Assembly: GCF_043575855.1 (NCBI RefSeq)
Contig: NZ_CP144375.1
Span: forward strand, 1,302,001-1,366,000
Length of the DNA: 64,000 bases
Direction of reading: 5' to 3'
From: Kutzneria buriramensis
GTDB lineage: Bacteria > Actinomycetota > Actinomycetes > Mycobacteriales > Pseudonocardiaceae
Positions 54,150 through 62,988 of the stretch are shown here, in pieces (position 1 is the first letter of the stretch; every line of letters begins with the position of its first letter). A model generated the notes under the pieces. The model was not told the DNA's origin. It did no database searches and saw only the letters and a program-made list of their open reading frames with translations. The position numbers and the translations under genes are program-made.

Positions 54150-54168
54150 TAGGAAAGTTACCTTCCTA
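54150..54168. promoter_or_regulatory. TAGGAA-N7-TTCCTA inverted repeat upstream of the GH75 operon
   Basis: Perfect 6-base arms in the leader of the propeller-GH75 operon (start 54053). TTAGGAAA...TTTCCTAA-type repeats occur upstream of many secreted polysaccharidase genes in actinomycetes, to my recollection. The rest of 54054-54226 has no gene. Confidence 0.45.
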
Positions 54169-54226
54169 TTCCCGGGAGAGTAGACCTGCCGGATGGGGCC
54201 GTCAAGGATGTGAACCCGAGACCGGC

Positions 54227-55393
54227 TCAAGCCGCCGGGTAGGCCGGCAACTCGACGTCGTTGGCCAGTTTGGTGGTACCGGCGACCATCATCTTCTGCA
54301 CGGCGCGAGTGCGGAACATGGCGTTGCGCAGCCACAACAGCGCCGCGTTCGACGGCGCCAGGAACTGGCCGGGGCTCGCGCCCTTCTGCCAGCGGCCCGC
54401 GTAGGCGCGCATCCGCTGTTCGTACGCCGAGAAGGCCACCCTGTGGTCTCCCCGCGCCAGCGCCAACTCCCCCGCCAGCACGTACGCGCCGACCACGCCG
54501 GTGCCCACGCCCATGCCGCCGAGCGTGACGCCCCACGCCGCGTCCCCGAGCAGCGCGATCCTCCCCTTCGTCCATTCCGGCACGCGGACCCGGCTGATCG
54601 AGTCGAAGTACATCTCGTCCACGTCGCGCAGCGTGTCCAGCAGATACGGGACGTGCCAACGCATCCCGCCGAAGGCGTCCGCGATCATGCTCTTCTGCCG
54701 ACCCAGGTCACGCCAGTCGACGTCGACCGACGGCCCCGTGAAGACGAACAGCGCGCCGGCCCGATCCGGGTCGCGCGAGTCCGCGCTGACGCTGGCCATC
54801 CGGCCGGGCACGTTGTACTGCATCGGGGTCGTGCCGTAGCCGTGACCGTTGGGCAGGTCCCAGCCGGCGATGTAGTAGCCGAGGTGCTTGACGTAGTCGC
54901 GCTCCGGCCCGAAGGCGAGCCGCCGCACAGCCGAGTGCATGCCGTCCGCGCCGATCACCATGTCGAACGTCTGCGACTCGGCCCGCGCGAAGTCGACCCG
55001 CACACCGTCCGCCGCCTCGGTCAGCCCGGTGATGGTGTCGCCGAACAGGTAGTCCGCGTGCTCCAGGCTGCGCTCGTACAGGATGCGCGACAGGTCGCTG
55101 CGCCGGACCTCCACGTCGCCGCCCGCGAACTCCTCCGGTAAGCGGAAGATCTCCGTCCCGTGCTCGTCCACGGCCTGCATCGCGCCGCCGTGGGTCTGAA
55201 CGGCCTTCAGCTCGTCGAGCACGCCCAGCTCCCGCAGCACCGACATGTGCGTCTCGCCGCGGAAGTCCACCGCGAAGCCACTGGTCCGCAGCTTGGCCGC
55301 CGCCTCGACCACCGTCACCTCGACGCCGCGCCGCCCCAATGCGGTCGCCACCGCCGGTCCCGCCACGCCCGCGCCCGAGATCAAGATCTGCAT
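54227..55393 (-). CDS. FAD-dependent monooxygenase (TetX/UbiH-like)
   Basis: A protein of 388 residues with GGAG before ATG 55393. N-terminal FAD motif ILISGAGVAGPAVATALGRR (GxGxxG), NADPH/FAD-linked VIGADGMHSAVRRLA, and ribityl motif ALLGDAAWGVTLGGMGVGTG. Close in layout to aromatic hydroxylases and tetracycline-type monooxygenases. Divergent from the TetR gene at 55477; two operator dyads lie between. It probably detoxifies or modifies the TetR inducer. Confidence 0.92.
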   Translation of the reverse strand: MQILISGAGVAGPAVATALGRRGVEVTVVEAAAKLRTSGFAVDFRGETHMSVLRELGVLDELKAVQTHGGAMQAVDEHGTEIFRLPEEFAGGDVEVRRSDLSRILYERSLEHADYLFGDTITGLTEAADGVRVDFARAESQTFDMVIGADGMHSAVRRLAFGPERDYVKHLGYYIAGWDLPNGHGYGTTPMQYNVPGRMASVSADSRDPDRAGALFVFTGPSVDVDWRDLGRQKSMIADAFGGMRWHVPYLLDTLRDVDEMYFDSISRVRVPEWTKGRIALLGDAAWGVTLGGMGVGTGVVGAYVLAGELALARGDHRVAFSAYEQRMRAYAGRWQKGASPGQFLAPSNAALLWLRNAMFRTRAVQKMMVAGTTKLANDVELPAYPAA

Positions 55394-55413
55394 TTCTCCA
55401 GCCTCCCATTAAT

Positions 55414-55445
55414 TGTGTCCGCTAGACACAGTGTACGATAGACAC
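55414..55445. promoter_or_regulatory. Two TetR-type operators between FAD monooxygenase and TetR genes
   Basis: Site 1 TGTGTC-CGCTA-GACACA (55414-55430) is perfect; site 2 GTGT-N7-ACAC (55431-55445) is weaker. The sites share the 13-base element CG-N-TAGACACAGT at 16-base spacing, so two dimers could bind side by side. Confidence 0.6.
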
Positions 55446-55476
55446 AGTTCGACGACGGGCGCAAGCGGGAGTGGCG

Positions 55477-56154
55477 ATGGACGTGATCGAGCTGCTGTGG
55501 GGCGAGCCGGCCGGGCCTCGGCGGGGCCCGCGGCCGACGCTCACCGTCGGCGATCTCGCACGCGCCGGCATCGAGCTCGCCGACGCCGAAGGGCTCGCCG
55601 CCGTCACCATGCAGCGGGTGGCCGAGGCGTTGGGCGTGACCAAGATGGCCACCTACCGCTACGTGCCCGGCAAGGACGAGCTGGTCGCACTGATGGTCGA
55701 CACCGCGCTCGGCGCGCCGCCGCCGCTGGACGACCTGGACGGCTGGCGGCCGAAGCTGCGCGCCTGGAGCCTGGCCATGAACGAACGCATGCAGGCCCAC
55801 CCGTGGTCGGTCCGCGCCACCGCCGGCCCTCGCGTCACGGGCCCGAACGAGCTCACCTGGGCCGAGGTCGCACTCGCCGCCGTGGACGGCCTTGCGCTGG
55901 ACGGCGGCCAGAAGATGGACGTCATCGTGGCCCTGACGAGCCAGGTCAGGAGTCTTGTCGAGCAGACGGCCGACAACTCCGAGGAGCGAATCTCCGCCAC
56001 CTGGATGACCATCCTCGACGGGCGCGGAGAACGCTTCCCGCACGTCGTCGCGGCGCTGGCCTCGTCGGCCCGGCACAGTTCGCGCGACCAGGGCCTGACC
56101 TTCGGTCTGGACCGCATCCTCGACGGCGTGGAGCTCTACCTCAGCCGGCAGTGA
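55477..56154 (+). CDS. TetR-family transcriptional regulator (TetR_C type)
   Basis: A protein of 225 residues from ATG 55477, five bases after GGGAG. HTH: LTVGDLARAGIELADAEGLA, AVTMQRVAEALGVTKMATYR. The C-terminal domain (ELTWAEVALAAVDGLALDGG, SATWMTILDGRG) is of the TetR/AcrR_C type that senses a hydrophobic drug. Divergent from the FAD monooxygenase across 83 bases containing both operators; self- and target-repression is the natural model. Confidence 0.93.
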   Translation: MDVIELLWGEPAGPRRGPRPTLTVGDLARAGIELADAEGLAAVTMQRVAEALGVTKMATYRYVPGKDELVALMVDTALGAPPPLDDLDGWRPKLRAWSLAMNERMQAHPWSVRATAGPRVTGPNELTWAEVALAAVDGLALDGGQKMDVIVALTSQVRSLVEQTADNSEERISATWMTILDGRGERFPHVVAALASSARHSSRDQGLTFGLDRILDGVELYLSRQ

Positions 56155-56194
56155 CGGCCCGAGCGTCCACAACGGAGGCCCGGGCCGCGCCGGA

Positions 56195-56713
56195 TCACTT
56201 CACTTGCAGGTCGATGCAGGAGTAGAAGGCGTTGGCCGTGTCCGCGATGTTCCAGATGGCCAGCACCGTGACGTGGCCGGTCCGGCTGCCGAGGTTGACG
56301 GTGTGGGAGACTTTGTCCGGCGGCACCTGGTTGTTGCCGCTGAAGTCGCCGATCTTGGTGTTGCCCACGTAATACTCGTAGTTGGTGGTGCGATGCCTGG
56401 CCGTGAACGTCCAGTTGAACGTCACGGACCTGCCGACCGGCGCCGCCTTCCAGCCCTTGCTGTTGTCGTTGAGCTCGGCGAACCGGGCCACGCCGCCGTT
56501 GCAGCTGCGCTGCCCCTTGGCTCCTTCCACGCTCTGCGGCTCGTACTTGATGTCGCCGCACTTCACGACGCCTTGGGCGCACTGCGCCTGCCGGCTGGCG
56601 GGTGAGTTGACGTATCCGTGCGCGCTGGCGATCGCCGCCGGGCCGGCCACCACGATCAGGGGCGCCGCGACCGCGCCCACGAGGGCGGCGACCAGCTTTC
56701 GGTTCATGTTCAT
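56195..56713 (-). CDS. AA10 lytic polysaccharide monooxygenase (chitin type)
   Basis: A protein of 172 residues, with ATG 56713 after AAGGAG. The signal peptide ends ...AAIASA so that the mature protein begins with His (HGYVNSPASRQAQC), the copper ligand. A second His occurs in TARHRTTNYEYY. A C-terminal Phe in NAFYSCIDLQV is near the axial site. Cys pairs are present. Single-domain AA10 enzymes oxidatively break chitin or cellulose chains; the N-terminal sequence is chitin-like. A DasR-type site lies 81 bases upstream. Confidence 0.95.
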   Translation of the reverse strand: MNMNRKLVAALVGAVAAPLIVVAGPAAIASAHGYVNSPASRQAQCAQGVVKCGDIKYEPQSVEGAKGQRSCNGGVARFAELNDNSKGWKAAPVGRSVTFNWTFTARHRTTNYEYYVGNTKIGDFSGNNQVPPDKVSHTVNLGSRTGHVTVLAIWNIADTANAFYSCIDLQVK

Positions 56714-56793
56714 GCCGACTCCTTGCAGGGTTGCCCCGAGGCCGGCGTCGCGAGCGCCGAAGGGGGCGGGAGCGGGACGAAACAGACGAAATG

Positions 56794-56805
56794 TGGTTCA
56801 GACCA
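56794..56805. promoter_or_regulatory. DasR-responsive element upstream of the AA10 gene
   Basis: TGGTTCAGACCA matches 10 of 12 bases of the DasR palindrome core TGGTCTAGACCA. DasR responds to glucosamine-6-P and controls chitin genes. The region 56714-56940 otherwise has no gene. Confidence 0.55.
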
Positions 56806-56940
56806 TAGCCACGGCTGCCGATCACCGTCAAGACATGGTCATTAACAGCCAACCCCGAAGCAAAGTCGAAAACATGTTCGACACCTACACACCAACCTGC
56901 CATAATTTAGATGCTGCCACCGCACCGGCCAGGGGGAATC

Positions 56941-57219
56941 ATGACGCTGCGTGACGACGAGTCGCGGTCCCTGCTCGAGATCGAGCGCGACCTCACCGAG
57001 ACCGACCCCGACCTGGTCCGTCTCTTCGATCTGCGGCCGCTGACATCCAGCTCGGTCGCGGCCCTGATTGCCGGCTGCCTGGCCATGCTTGCCAGCGGCG
57101 TCGTCATCTCGGTGGCCGGCGCGGACGTCGATTCCCCGCTCACGGCGGTCATCGGCGCCGGCATCGCCACCGGCTTCCCCGCGCTCGCCGTCTACCACCT
57201 CTGGTGGCGTCGCCGTTGA
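56941..57219 (+). CDS. DUF3040 small membrane protein
   Basis: A protein of 92 residues from ATG 56941 with AGGGGG six bases upstream. N-terminal amphipathic helix MTLRDDESRSLLEIERDLTE, acidic, of the DUF3040 type; then two membrane helices (AALIAGCLAMLASGVVISVA and LTAVIGAGIATGFPALAVYH) with a basic end. Function unknown. A short gap to the LuxR gene holds an inverted repeat, so it is perhaps not in that operon. Confidence 0.8.
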   Translation: MTLRDDESRSLLEIERDLTETDPDLVRLFDLRPLTSSSVAALIAGCLAMLASGVVISVAGADVDSPLTAVIGAGIATGFPALAVYHLWWRRR

Positions 57220-57305
57220 CGCCGCAATATCCGGTGCGTCGACAACCGAGGATTGCTCACTATGGAACTGGCGCACAACGGTCACACTTTCGTCAGTAAC
57301 GGGCG

Positions 57306-57330
57306 CTACGGTCTCCGGCGTAGACCGTAG
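57306..57330. promoter_or_regulatory. Inverted repeat in the leader of the LuxR-type gene
   Basis: CTACGGTCT-N7-AGACCGTAG (perfect 9-base arms) lies 20 bases before the LuxR start. It could be an operator or an mRNA hairpin in the leader. Confidence 0.5.
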
Positions 57331-57349
57331 AAACAGGGAGCGCCCGGCG

Positions 57350-57997
57350 ATGACGACCGCACTTGCCACCGTGTCCAGCATCGGCCCGCGCGCCGCACAG
57401 GTGTTCCCGGTGCGGCTCGCGGTGGAGGACGCGCTGACGAAGGAGGCGGTGGCGCAGGCGATCGGCGCGCACCCGCGGCTGCGCCTGACGGACGAGCCGG
57501 CGCAGGGCGAGGTGCTGCTGGCGATCACCAACGAGGTGACCGACGAGTTGCTCACCGGCATCACCGAGGGCTCGCCGGTTCTCCTTGTGGCGGACCGGCT
57601 CGGCGGCCGACAGCTGCTGCGCGGCCTGCACGCCGGCGTGGTCAGCTTCCTGCCGCGCCGCTCCACGGACCTGGCGACGATCACCAAGGCCCTGGTGACC
57701 ACGGGTGAGGGTCGCTCGGTTCTGCCGCCGTCGGTGGCCCGCCTGCTGGTGGACCACCTGCGGCGCATCGACCACGTGCTGATCACGACCACCGGTTACG
57801 GCGTCGCCGGCCTGGACGCGCGCGAGGTGGAGGTGCTGAAGCTGGTGGCGCAGGGCGCGGAGAACGCGGACATCGCCCGGGAACTGCGCTACTCCGAGCA
57901 CACCATCAAGCGGATCCTGAAGGACCTGCTCAGCCGACACAACCTCCAGAACCGCGCGCACGCGGTGGCGTACGCGCTGCGGATCGGCGCGATCTAG
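57350..57997 (+). CDS. LuxR-family regulator with atypical receiver domain
   Basis: A protein of 215 residues, with CAGGGAG nine bases before ATG 57350. The N-terminal ~140 residues have the receiver-like alternation (VFPVRLAVEDALTKEAVAQA, VLLAITNEVTDELLTG, VSFLPRR) but no recognisable phospho-acceptor Asp or acidic pocket. The C-terminal LuxR HTH is clear: LDAREVEVLKLVAQGAENAD, with IARELRYSEHTIKRILKD. An orphan regulator, perhaps sensing a ligand or protein. The stop codon lies inside the target duplication of the IS element. A paralogue of similar layout begins at 63570. Confidence 0.9.
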   Translation: MTTALATVSSIGPRAAQVFPVRLAVEDALTKEAVAQAIGAHPRLRLTDEPAQGEVLLAITNEVTDELLTGITEGSPVLLVADRLGGRQLLRGLHAGVVSFLPRRSTDLATITKALVTTGEGRSVLPPSVARLLVDHLRRIDHVLITTTGYGVAGLDAREVEVLKLVAQGAENADIARELRYSEHTIKRILKDLLSRHNLQNRAHAVAYALRIGAI

Positions 57998-58000
57998 TCC
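57991..58000. repeat. Target site duplication, left (GATCTAGTCC)
   Basis: 10 bp identical to 59492-59501. It contains the stop codon of the LuxR-type gene. Confidence 0.95.
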
Positions 58001-59491
58001 CAATGCCGTTCAGTTAGCCGTGACACGTAGCTGTCAAGGTTCGGGCGAGGCCAGGACATCGATGCTGATGGTGGCCTTGTAGGTAGTCCGGTCGACGGTG
58101 CCTTTGGCGTTGTACTTGGAGATCGCTCGTTTGACCACGCGTGGTGCGGTTCGTACGCGTCGGTCGGGCATGAGGTTGGCCAGCACGAGCCTGCCGATTG
58201 CGCCGACCAGACTGATCGAGGTGTCGGCGATGACGCTCGCGGCCAGCACGAGTTGGTCGCGGGCGGCGTGCAGAGCGACGGTGAAGCTGGCCCTGTCTGG
58301 ACACATCCGCGACCGGGTGCTGGTGGCGTCGGCCATGAGCGTGCGCAGCAGATGGTAGGTGATCAGCAAGGCGTAGACCTCCTGGACGACACCGGCGGGG
58401 GTGCGGGCGCGCAGGACACGGCCGCCCAGGATGGTGGACTTCAGTTCCAGGTAAGTGGTCTCGATCTCCCATCGCTGGTGGTAGAGAGTGACCAGGTCGG
58501 CGGCGGGATAGTGGTGGTGGTCGAGCAGGGTGGTGGCCAGCCGGTAGAGGCCGGTGCGGCGGCCGGCGCTGGTGGTGATGGCGACCTCTGCGTCGATGAC
58601 GCGGACCGTGGTCGCGCCCAGCACGGACAGGTAGGAGCCGTCGGGGTAGCGGGCCAGCACGGGCAGGGCGCGGCCGTTCTTCAGGCGCACCAGGATGTGC
58701 GCGCCGGTCGCGGCCAAGGTGGTGATCAGGTCGCGTGCGGCGAAGTTGCGGTCGGCCAGCAGGATCATCCCGGCGCGCAGGCTGCGGGCCAACTGTGGGG
58801 CGTAGGTGAGTTCGCCGAGATCGGTGGTGCCGAATACGGCGTCGAGGATGGTGCGGGTGCCGCAGGCGACCAGGGCGGTGAGCCGGATCTGAGGGTAGCC
58901 GGAGCCGCCATGGTTGCAGCGGTGTTTGCGGTAGGTGGTCAGGTTGGCGGGGCTGTCGGGCACGGTCATGGTGGTGCCGTCGATCGCGCAGACCAGTAGT
59001 CCTCGCCAGCGGATCGCGGGGGCGGCCGGAGCGCGGAGAAGGTTCGAACAGCCATCGCAGCGGTGTGGTCCCGACGCGATGGCGGGCCTGGCACAGTGCG
59101 CCTGCGGTGGGGGTTGCCGGGCGGATGGTGCTCAGTGCGGCGGTGAGTTTGGTCCACACGCCGGGGTATCCCAGTTCGGGGAACAGGCAGGCGGCCAGCA
59201 GCAGGTAGACCACCACGCGGGAGGGCAGATCCCGCAGCCGGGCCTGTGTTTTGCGGGTCTCGGCCAGTGCTTGGTCGACCATGTCGAACGGTATGAGTTG
59301 GGTGAGTTCCCCCAGGTGTCCTGGCGCGTACGGGCCCTGGGCAACGACGACGTCATGGGTGCTGACAGACTGTGTGGGCAACGGAGTTCCTGCTGTTCAT
59401 CGATCTTGGTCGACGCTGTTCTAGCAGGAGCTCCGTTGTCCGTCTCGGCCGGCTTGACAGCCGCTGCCCGCGCCTTAACTGAACGGCATTG
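58001..59491. mobile_element. IS4-family insertion sequence (1491 bp)
   Basis: Ends are perfect 16-base inverted repeats CAATGCCGTTCAGTTA and TAACTGAACGGCATTG, flanked by a 10 bp direct duplication (57991-58000 and 59492-59501). One transposase frame on the minus strand fills it, interrupted by a frameshift. The duplication covers the stop codons of two convergent genes, so neither was broken. Confidence 0.96.
58034..59381 (-). pseudogene. IS4-family DDE transposase, one-base frameshift
   Basis: The N-terminal part (TTG 59381, QLIPFDMVDQALAETRK, LLLAACLFPELGYPGVWTKL) ends at LRWLFE. One extra base near 59043 puts the rest (LLRAPAAPAIRWRG, VCAIDGTTMTVPDSP, LLADRNFAARDL, YHQRWEIETTYLELK) one frame over, to the stop at 58034. 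The three acidic residues and the Y-R-E-K signature of the IS4 DDE domain are intact in the second frame. The copy is probably inactive unless the base is an assembly error. Confidence 0.9.
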
Positions 59492-59501
59492 GATCTAGTC
59501 C
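59492..59501. repeat. Target site duplication, right (GATCTAGTCC)
   Basis: 10 bp identical to 57991-58000. It contains the stop codon of the SARP gene on the opposite strand. Confidence 0.95.
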
Positions 59502-61828
59502 TCGGCGGCGATGGCCAGCCGCTCGCGGACGACCTCGGCCTCCAGCAGGCCGAGCTCCTCGCCGGCCTCGAGCAGGTAGCGCAGCAGGATCCGGGTGTCG
59601 TCGGAGATGGGACCGCCGGCGACGCCGAGCCGGGTTTCCATGACCTGCCACGCTTCCGCGAGCACGATGCCGGCGGTCTTGCGGTCGCCGCGGGTCTCCT
59701 CCACGCCGGCGAGGCCGATCAGGGTGATGACGACCCGGCGCGGATCGTCGACGTCCTTGCCGACGATCAGGGATTCCCGGTACAGGGTGACGGCCTCGTC
59801 GAACCGGCCGGTGCACTGCGCCACCCCGGCCAGCCCCATCAGCAGCCGCGCCCGCGGCCCGGGCTCGGTGGCCTTGGCCAGGCTGTACCGGACGCTGTTC
59901 TCCCAGTCCTGGAGCAATCCCCGGCGCAGATAGAACCGCTGCATGGGAACGGTGAGCCGCCACGGCTCGTCGATCCGCCGGATCAGCGTCTCGACGACGT
60001 CGTACTCCCGCGTGTACCAGGCAACGGCCTCCAGCTCGTCACGGTCGGCGGCGAGGCTGTCGTGCGCCCACTGCGTTCCTTCGACGTAGTAGTCGACCAT
60101 CCGCGTGCGGGCGGCGGCGCGTTCCGCCGCGGTGTCGAGCTGCGCGCTGAGTTCCTGCGCGTGCGACAACGCCAGCTCGTACACCCGGTAGCGGCCCGGT
60201 TGCACCTGGTCGACCAGCCACGCGTCGACGAGTTCGGCGAGCGCCGCGTCGGCGGTCGCCTGGTCGACGTCCAGCAGCCGCGCGGTGACCGGCGCCGAGA
60301 AGCCGACCACGGGATGCAGGCTCAGCAAGCGGAACAGGCGCGCGGCGACCGGCCCGAGCTGCTCGTACGACCACGAGAACACGGTTTGCAGCTCGCCGCC
60401 GCAGTCGCCGCCGAACACCGTCGTGAGGTCGTCGACGACGGCGGCGAGGGTGAAGCCGGGATTCATCAGCAGCCGCGCGGCAACCAGCGACAGCGCGAGC
60501 GGCAATCCGCCGCACGCCAGCACGATCTGGTCCGCGGCCGCCGGCTCCGCGTCGAGACGGCCCTCGCCGAGCCGCCGCACGAGGAGCTCCCGGGACTGCT
60601 CGGGCCGCAACATGCCGATGGAAAGCTGCCCGGTCCTGCCGACGGAAGCCAGGCCCGGCAACCGTTTCCGGGTCGTCACGAGCACCAGCGAGCCGGGCAT
60701 CGCCGGCAGCAGCAACCGCACCTGCTCGGCGTCGCTGACGCAGTCGAGCAGCACCAGCAGCTGCTTGCCGGCGGTCATCCGCCGGTACTCGGCGACCAAT
60801 TCGTCACGGGTGTCCGGCACCTGGTCGGCCGGCAGGCCCAGCGCGCGCAGGAAGGAGCGCAGCGTCGTCTCCGCGGCCTCGGCGCCGGAGCACTGGATGT
60901 CGGCGTACAGCTGCCCGTCGCGGTAGCGGAGCCGCTGCCGGTGCGCCCAGTGAACGGCCACAGTGGACTTTCCGGAGCCGGGCATTCCTTCCAGGCACAG
61001 GATTTCCGGCCGCTCCTCGACCATGGCGTCCAGCGCGGCCAGTTCCTCGTCGCGGCCGGCGAAGGAGCGCACGTCGGCCGGCAGCTGGGCGGGCCGCAGC
61101 ACGGCGGACCGCACGTCGGCCATCCGCAGCGCGGCGCGGAGTTCCTTGCCGGGATCCAGGCCGAGCTGGTCCACCAGCCGCAGCGCGATGTCCCGGTAGA
61201 CGTCCTCGGCGACGCTGGGCCGGCCCATCGCGATGAGGATCCGCATCAGCCGCACGTGCAGCGCCTCGTCCAACGGCATGAGGCCGGCGATGCGGTGCAC
61301 GGCGCCCAGCACCGCCGTGGGCTGCCCGAGGTCGAGCGCCCGGTCGGCGGCGGCCCGGGCCACGTCGGCGATCTCGTGGTCGACCTCGGCGAACACGGGG
61401 TGCGCCCGGCCGACCTCGGCGGCGCACCGGCCGCGCACGAGATCCAGCGCCGCAACGTAGTCGTCGAGACCCGTCGACATGCTGGCCCGTGCGACCAGCG
61501 CGCGGAACCGGGAGAGGTCGGACGCCTCCGCGTCGACGATGAGCTCGTAGCCGCCGGCCTGCCTGGTCAGCAGTTCGCCCTGGCTGCGCGTGGTGAGCCC
61601 GGGTTCCAGGGCCCGCCGCAGCGCTCCGACGTAGCGGTGCACCAGGTTGGCGGCGCTGGTCGGGGCGCGGTCGCCCCAGACCAGGTCGATCAGCTCGGAC
61701 TGCCCCGCCGGCTTGCCCGCCTTGGCCAGCAGCAGGGCGAGCACGGCCCGCTGCTGCGGCGGGCCCAGCTCGACGGGCTTGCCGTCCCGGGCGGCCGTCA
61801 CCGGGCCGAGCACCGTGAACGTCAGCAC
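59495..61828 (-). CDS. AfsR/SARP-type STAND regulator with degenerate MHD
   Basis: A protein of 777 residues, with a TAGACT box six bases before GTG 61828. wHTH ~1-100 (LGPPQQRAVLALLLAKAGKP, LVHRYVGALRRALE), BTAD ~105-235, NB-ARC from ~255 with Walker A GMPGSGKST (281-289) and Walker B LLVLLDCV. The usual MHD site reads RVYELALSHAQEL, so His-Asp are replaced. C-terminal TPR-like helices (ARLLMGLAGVAQCTGRFDEA). It lies between the IS element and the P450 gene and probably controls that cluster. Confidence 0.95.
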   Translation of the reverse strand: MLTFTVLGPVTAARDGKPVELGPPQQRAVLALLLAKAGKPAGQSELIDLVWGDRAPTSAANLVHRYVGALRRALEPGLTTRSQGELLTRQAGGYELIVDAEASDLSRFRALVARASMSTGLDDYVAALDLVRGRCAAEVGRAHPVFAEVDHEIADVARAAADRALDLGQPTAVLGAVHRIAGLMPLDEALHVRLMRILIAMGRPSVAEDVYRDIALRLVDQLGLDPGKELRAALRMADVRSAVLRPAQLPADVRSFAGRDEELAALDAMVEERPEILCLEGMPGSGKSTVAVHWAHRQRLRYRDGQLYADIQCSGAEAAETTLRSFLRALGLPADQVPDTRDELVAEYRRMTAGKQLLVLLDCVSDAEQVRLLLPAMPGSLVLVTTRKRLPGLASVGRTGQLSIGMLRPEQSRELLVRRLGEGRLDAEPAAADQIVLACGGLPLALSLVAARLLMNPGFTLAAVVDDLTTVFGGDCGGELQTVFSWSYEQLGPVAARLFRLLSLHPVVGFSAPVTARLLDVDQATADAALAELVDAWLVDQVQPGRYRVYELALSHAQELSAQLDTAAERAAARTRMVDYYVEGTQWAHDSLAADRDELEAVAWYTREYDVVETLIRRIDEPWRLTVPMQRFYLRRGLLQDWENSVRYSLAKATEPGPRARLLMGLAGVAQCTGRFDEAVTLYRESLIVGKDVDDPRRVVITLIGLAGVEETRGDRKTAGIVLAEAWQVMETRLGVAGGPISDDTRILLRYLLEAGEELGLLEAEVVRERLAIAAED

Positions 61829-61834
61829 CCTGCG

Positions 61835-61840
61835 AGTCTA
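61835..61840 (-). promoter_or_regulatory. Candidate leaderless -10 of the SARP gene
   Basis: Read on the minus strand, TAGACT stands six bases before GTG 61828; no ribosome site is present. Confidence 0.35.
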
Positions 61841-61902
61841 GTCGGACCGACCCGCCGAACGGCCGTCACCCGATCGGACAGTCAGTGGCCGTGACGACCT
61901 CG

Positions 61903-62988
61903 TCACCACACCACCGGCAGCGCCCGCAATCCGTGCACCGGCGACCGATCCGTGAACAGCAGCTCGCTGCGCGGCTTCGCCAACCGCACGGTCGGGCGCA
62001 GGCCGAACAGGGTCGTCAGCCCCTCCTGCACGAGCACGCGGGCCAGCTGGCTGCCGGCGCACTGGTGGGCGCCGTAGCCGAAAGCGAGGTGTGCTCGGGA
62101 AGTCGGCCGGACCAGCCGCAGATCATCGGGGTGGTGGAAGACGGCCGGGTCGCGGTTGGCGGCGCTGACCGACACCACCACGCACTCCCCCTTGCGCACC
62201 AGGTGATCCCCGATCCGGACGTCCTCGGTGGCGTAGCGCGGCAGGCCGTGCTGCACGACGGACAGGTAGCGCAGCAACTCCTCGACCGCCACCGAGACGC
62301 CGACCTCACCCTCGGTCAGCGCCTGCACGCGCTGCGGGTCGTCCAGCATCACCAGGATGCTCAGCGACAGCATGCCCACCGACGTCTCGTAGCCGGCCAG
62401 CAGCACGCTCAGCGCGAGGGTGACCATCTCGGCGGTGGTCGGCGGGGTCGCCCACACCGCCGCCTGCCGCAGCATGCCGCTGATCATGTCGGCGGCCGGC
62501 TCGCGGCGGCGCTGGTCGACCAGGTCGACGAGCATCGGCCGGAGCAGCGTGGGCTCCAGGCCCATCGGGACGCCGTCGGGCAGCCCGACGACGTCGCCGA
62601 TCACCTTCGCGGCCAGCGGGCGGGCGTACTCCGTGACGAGTTCGGCCGGGGACTTCAGGGCCTCGGCACGGTCCTCGGCCACCGCGCGGATCCGCGGCCG
62701 CCAGCCCTCCGAGCGGCGGATCGTCAGCTCCGGCACGATCAGCCGGCGCAGTCGGGCGTGGTCCGGGTCGTCGAAGTCCGACAGGCGGCGCGGCTCGCCG
62801 GGGCCGCGCACGCTGAACCGCGGGTCGGACAGCACCGTGCGCGCGTCCTCGTGCCGGGTGACCAGCCAGGCGGGTGTGCCCGCCGGCGTCATCACGTACG
62901 ACACCGGGTCGTCGCGCCGCATCCGGGCGAACTCTGGTGGCGGGTCGAACGGGCATTGCGCGTTGCGGCGCAGCGGCATCGTGTTCAT
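61903..62988 (-). CDS. Cytochrome P450
   Basis: A protein of 361 residues, overlapping the thioesterase stop in ATGA. I-helix oxygen site LLAGYETSVGML with Glu-Thr. K-helix EELLRYLSVV (ExxR). Heme-binding loop AFGYGAHQCAGSQLAR with the axial Cys. It lacks the first ~30 residues of longer bacterial P450s (MNTMPLRRNAQCPFDPPPEF), but all core elements are present. Hydroxylation or epoxidation of a cluster product is likely. Redox partners are not in the window. Confidence 0.95.
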   Translation of the reverse strand: MNTMPLRRNAQCPFDPPPEFARMRRDDPVSYVMTPAGTPAWLVTRHEDARTVLSDPRFSVRGPGEPRRLSDFDDPDHARLRRLIVPELTIRRSEGWRPRIRAVAEDRAEALKSPAELVTEYARPLAAKVIGDVVGLPDGVPMGLEPTLLRPMLVDLVDQRRREPAADMISGMLRQAAVWATPPTTAEMVTLALSVLLAGYETSVGMLSLSILVMLDDPQRVQALTEGEVGVSVAVEELLRYLSVVQHGLPRYATEDVRIGDHLVRKGECVVVSVSAANRDPAVFHHPDDLRLVRPTSRAHLAFGYGAHQCAGSQLARVLVQEGLTTLFGLRPTVRLAKPRSELLFTDRSPVHGLRALPVVW

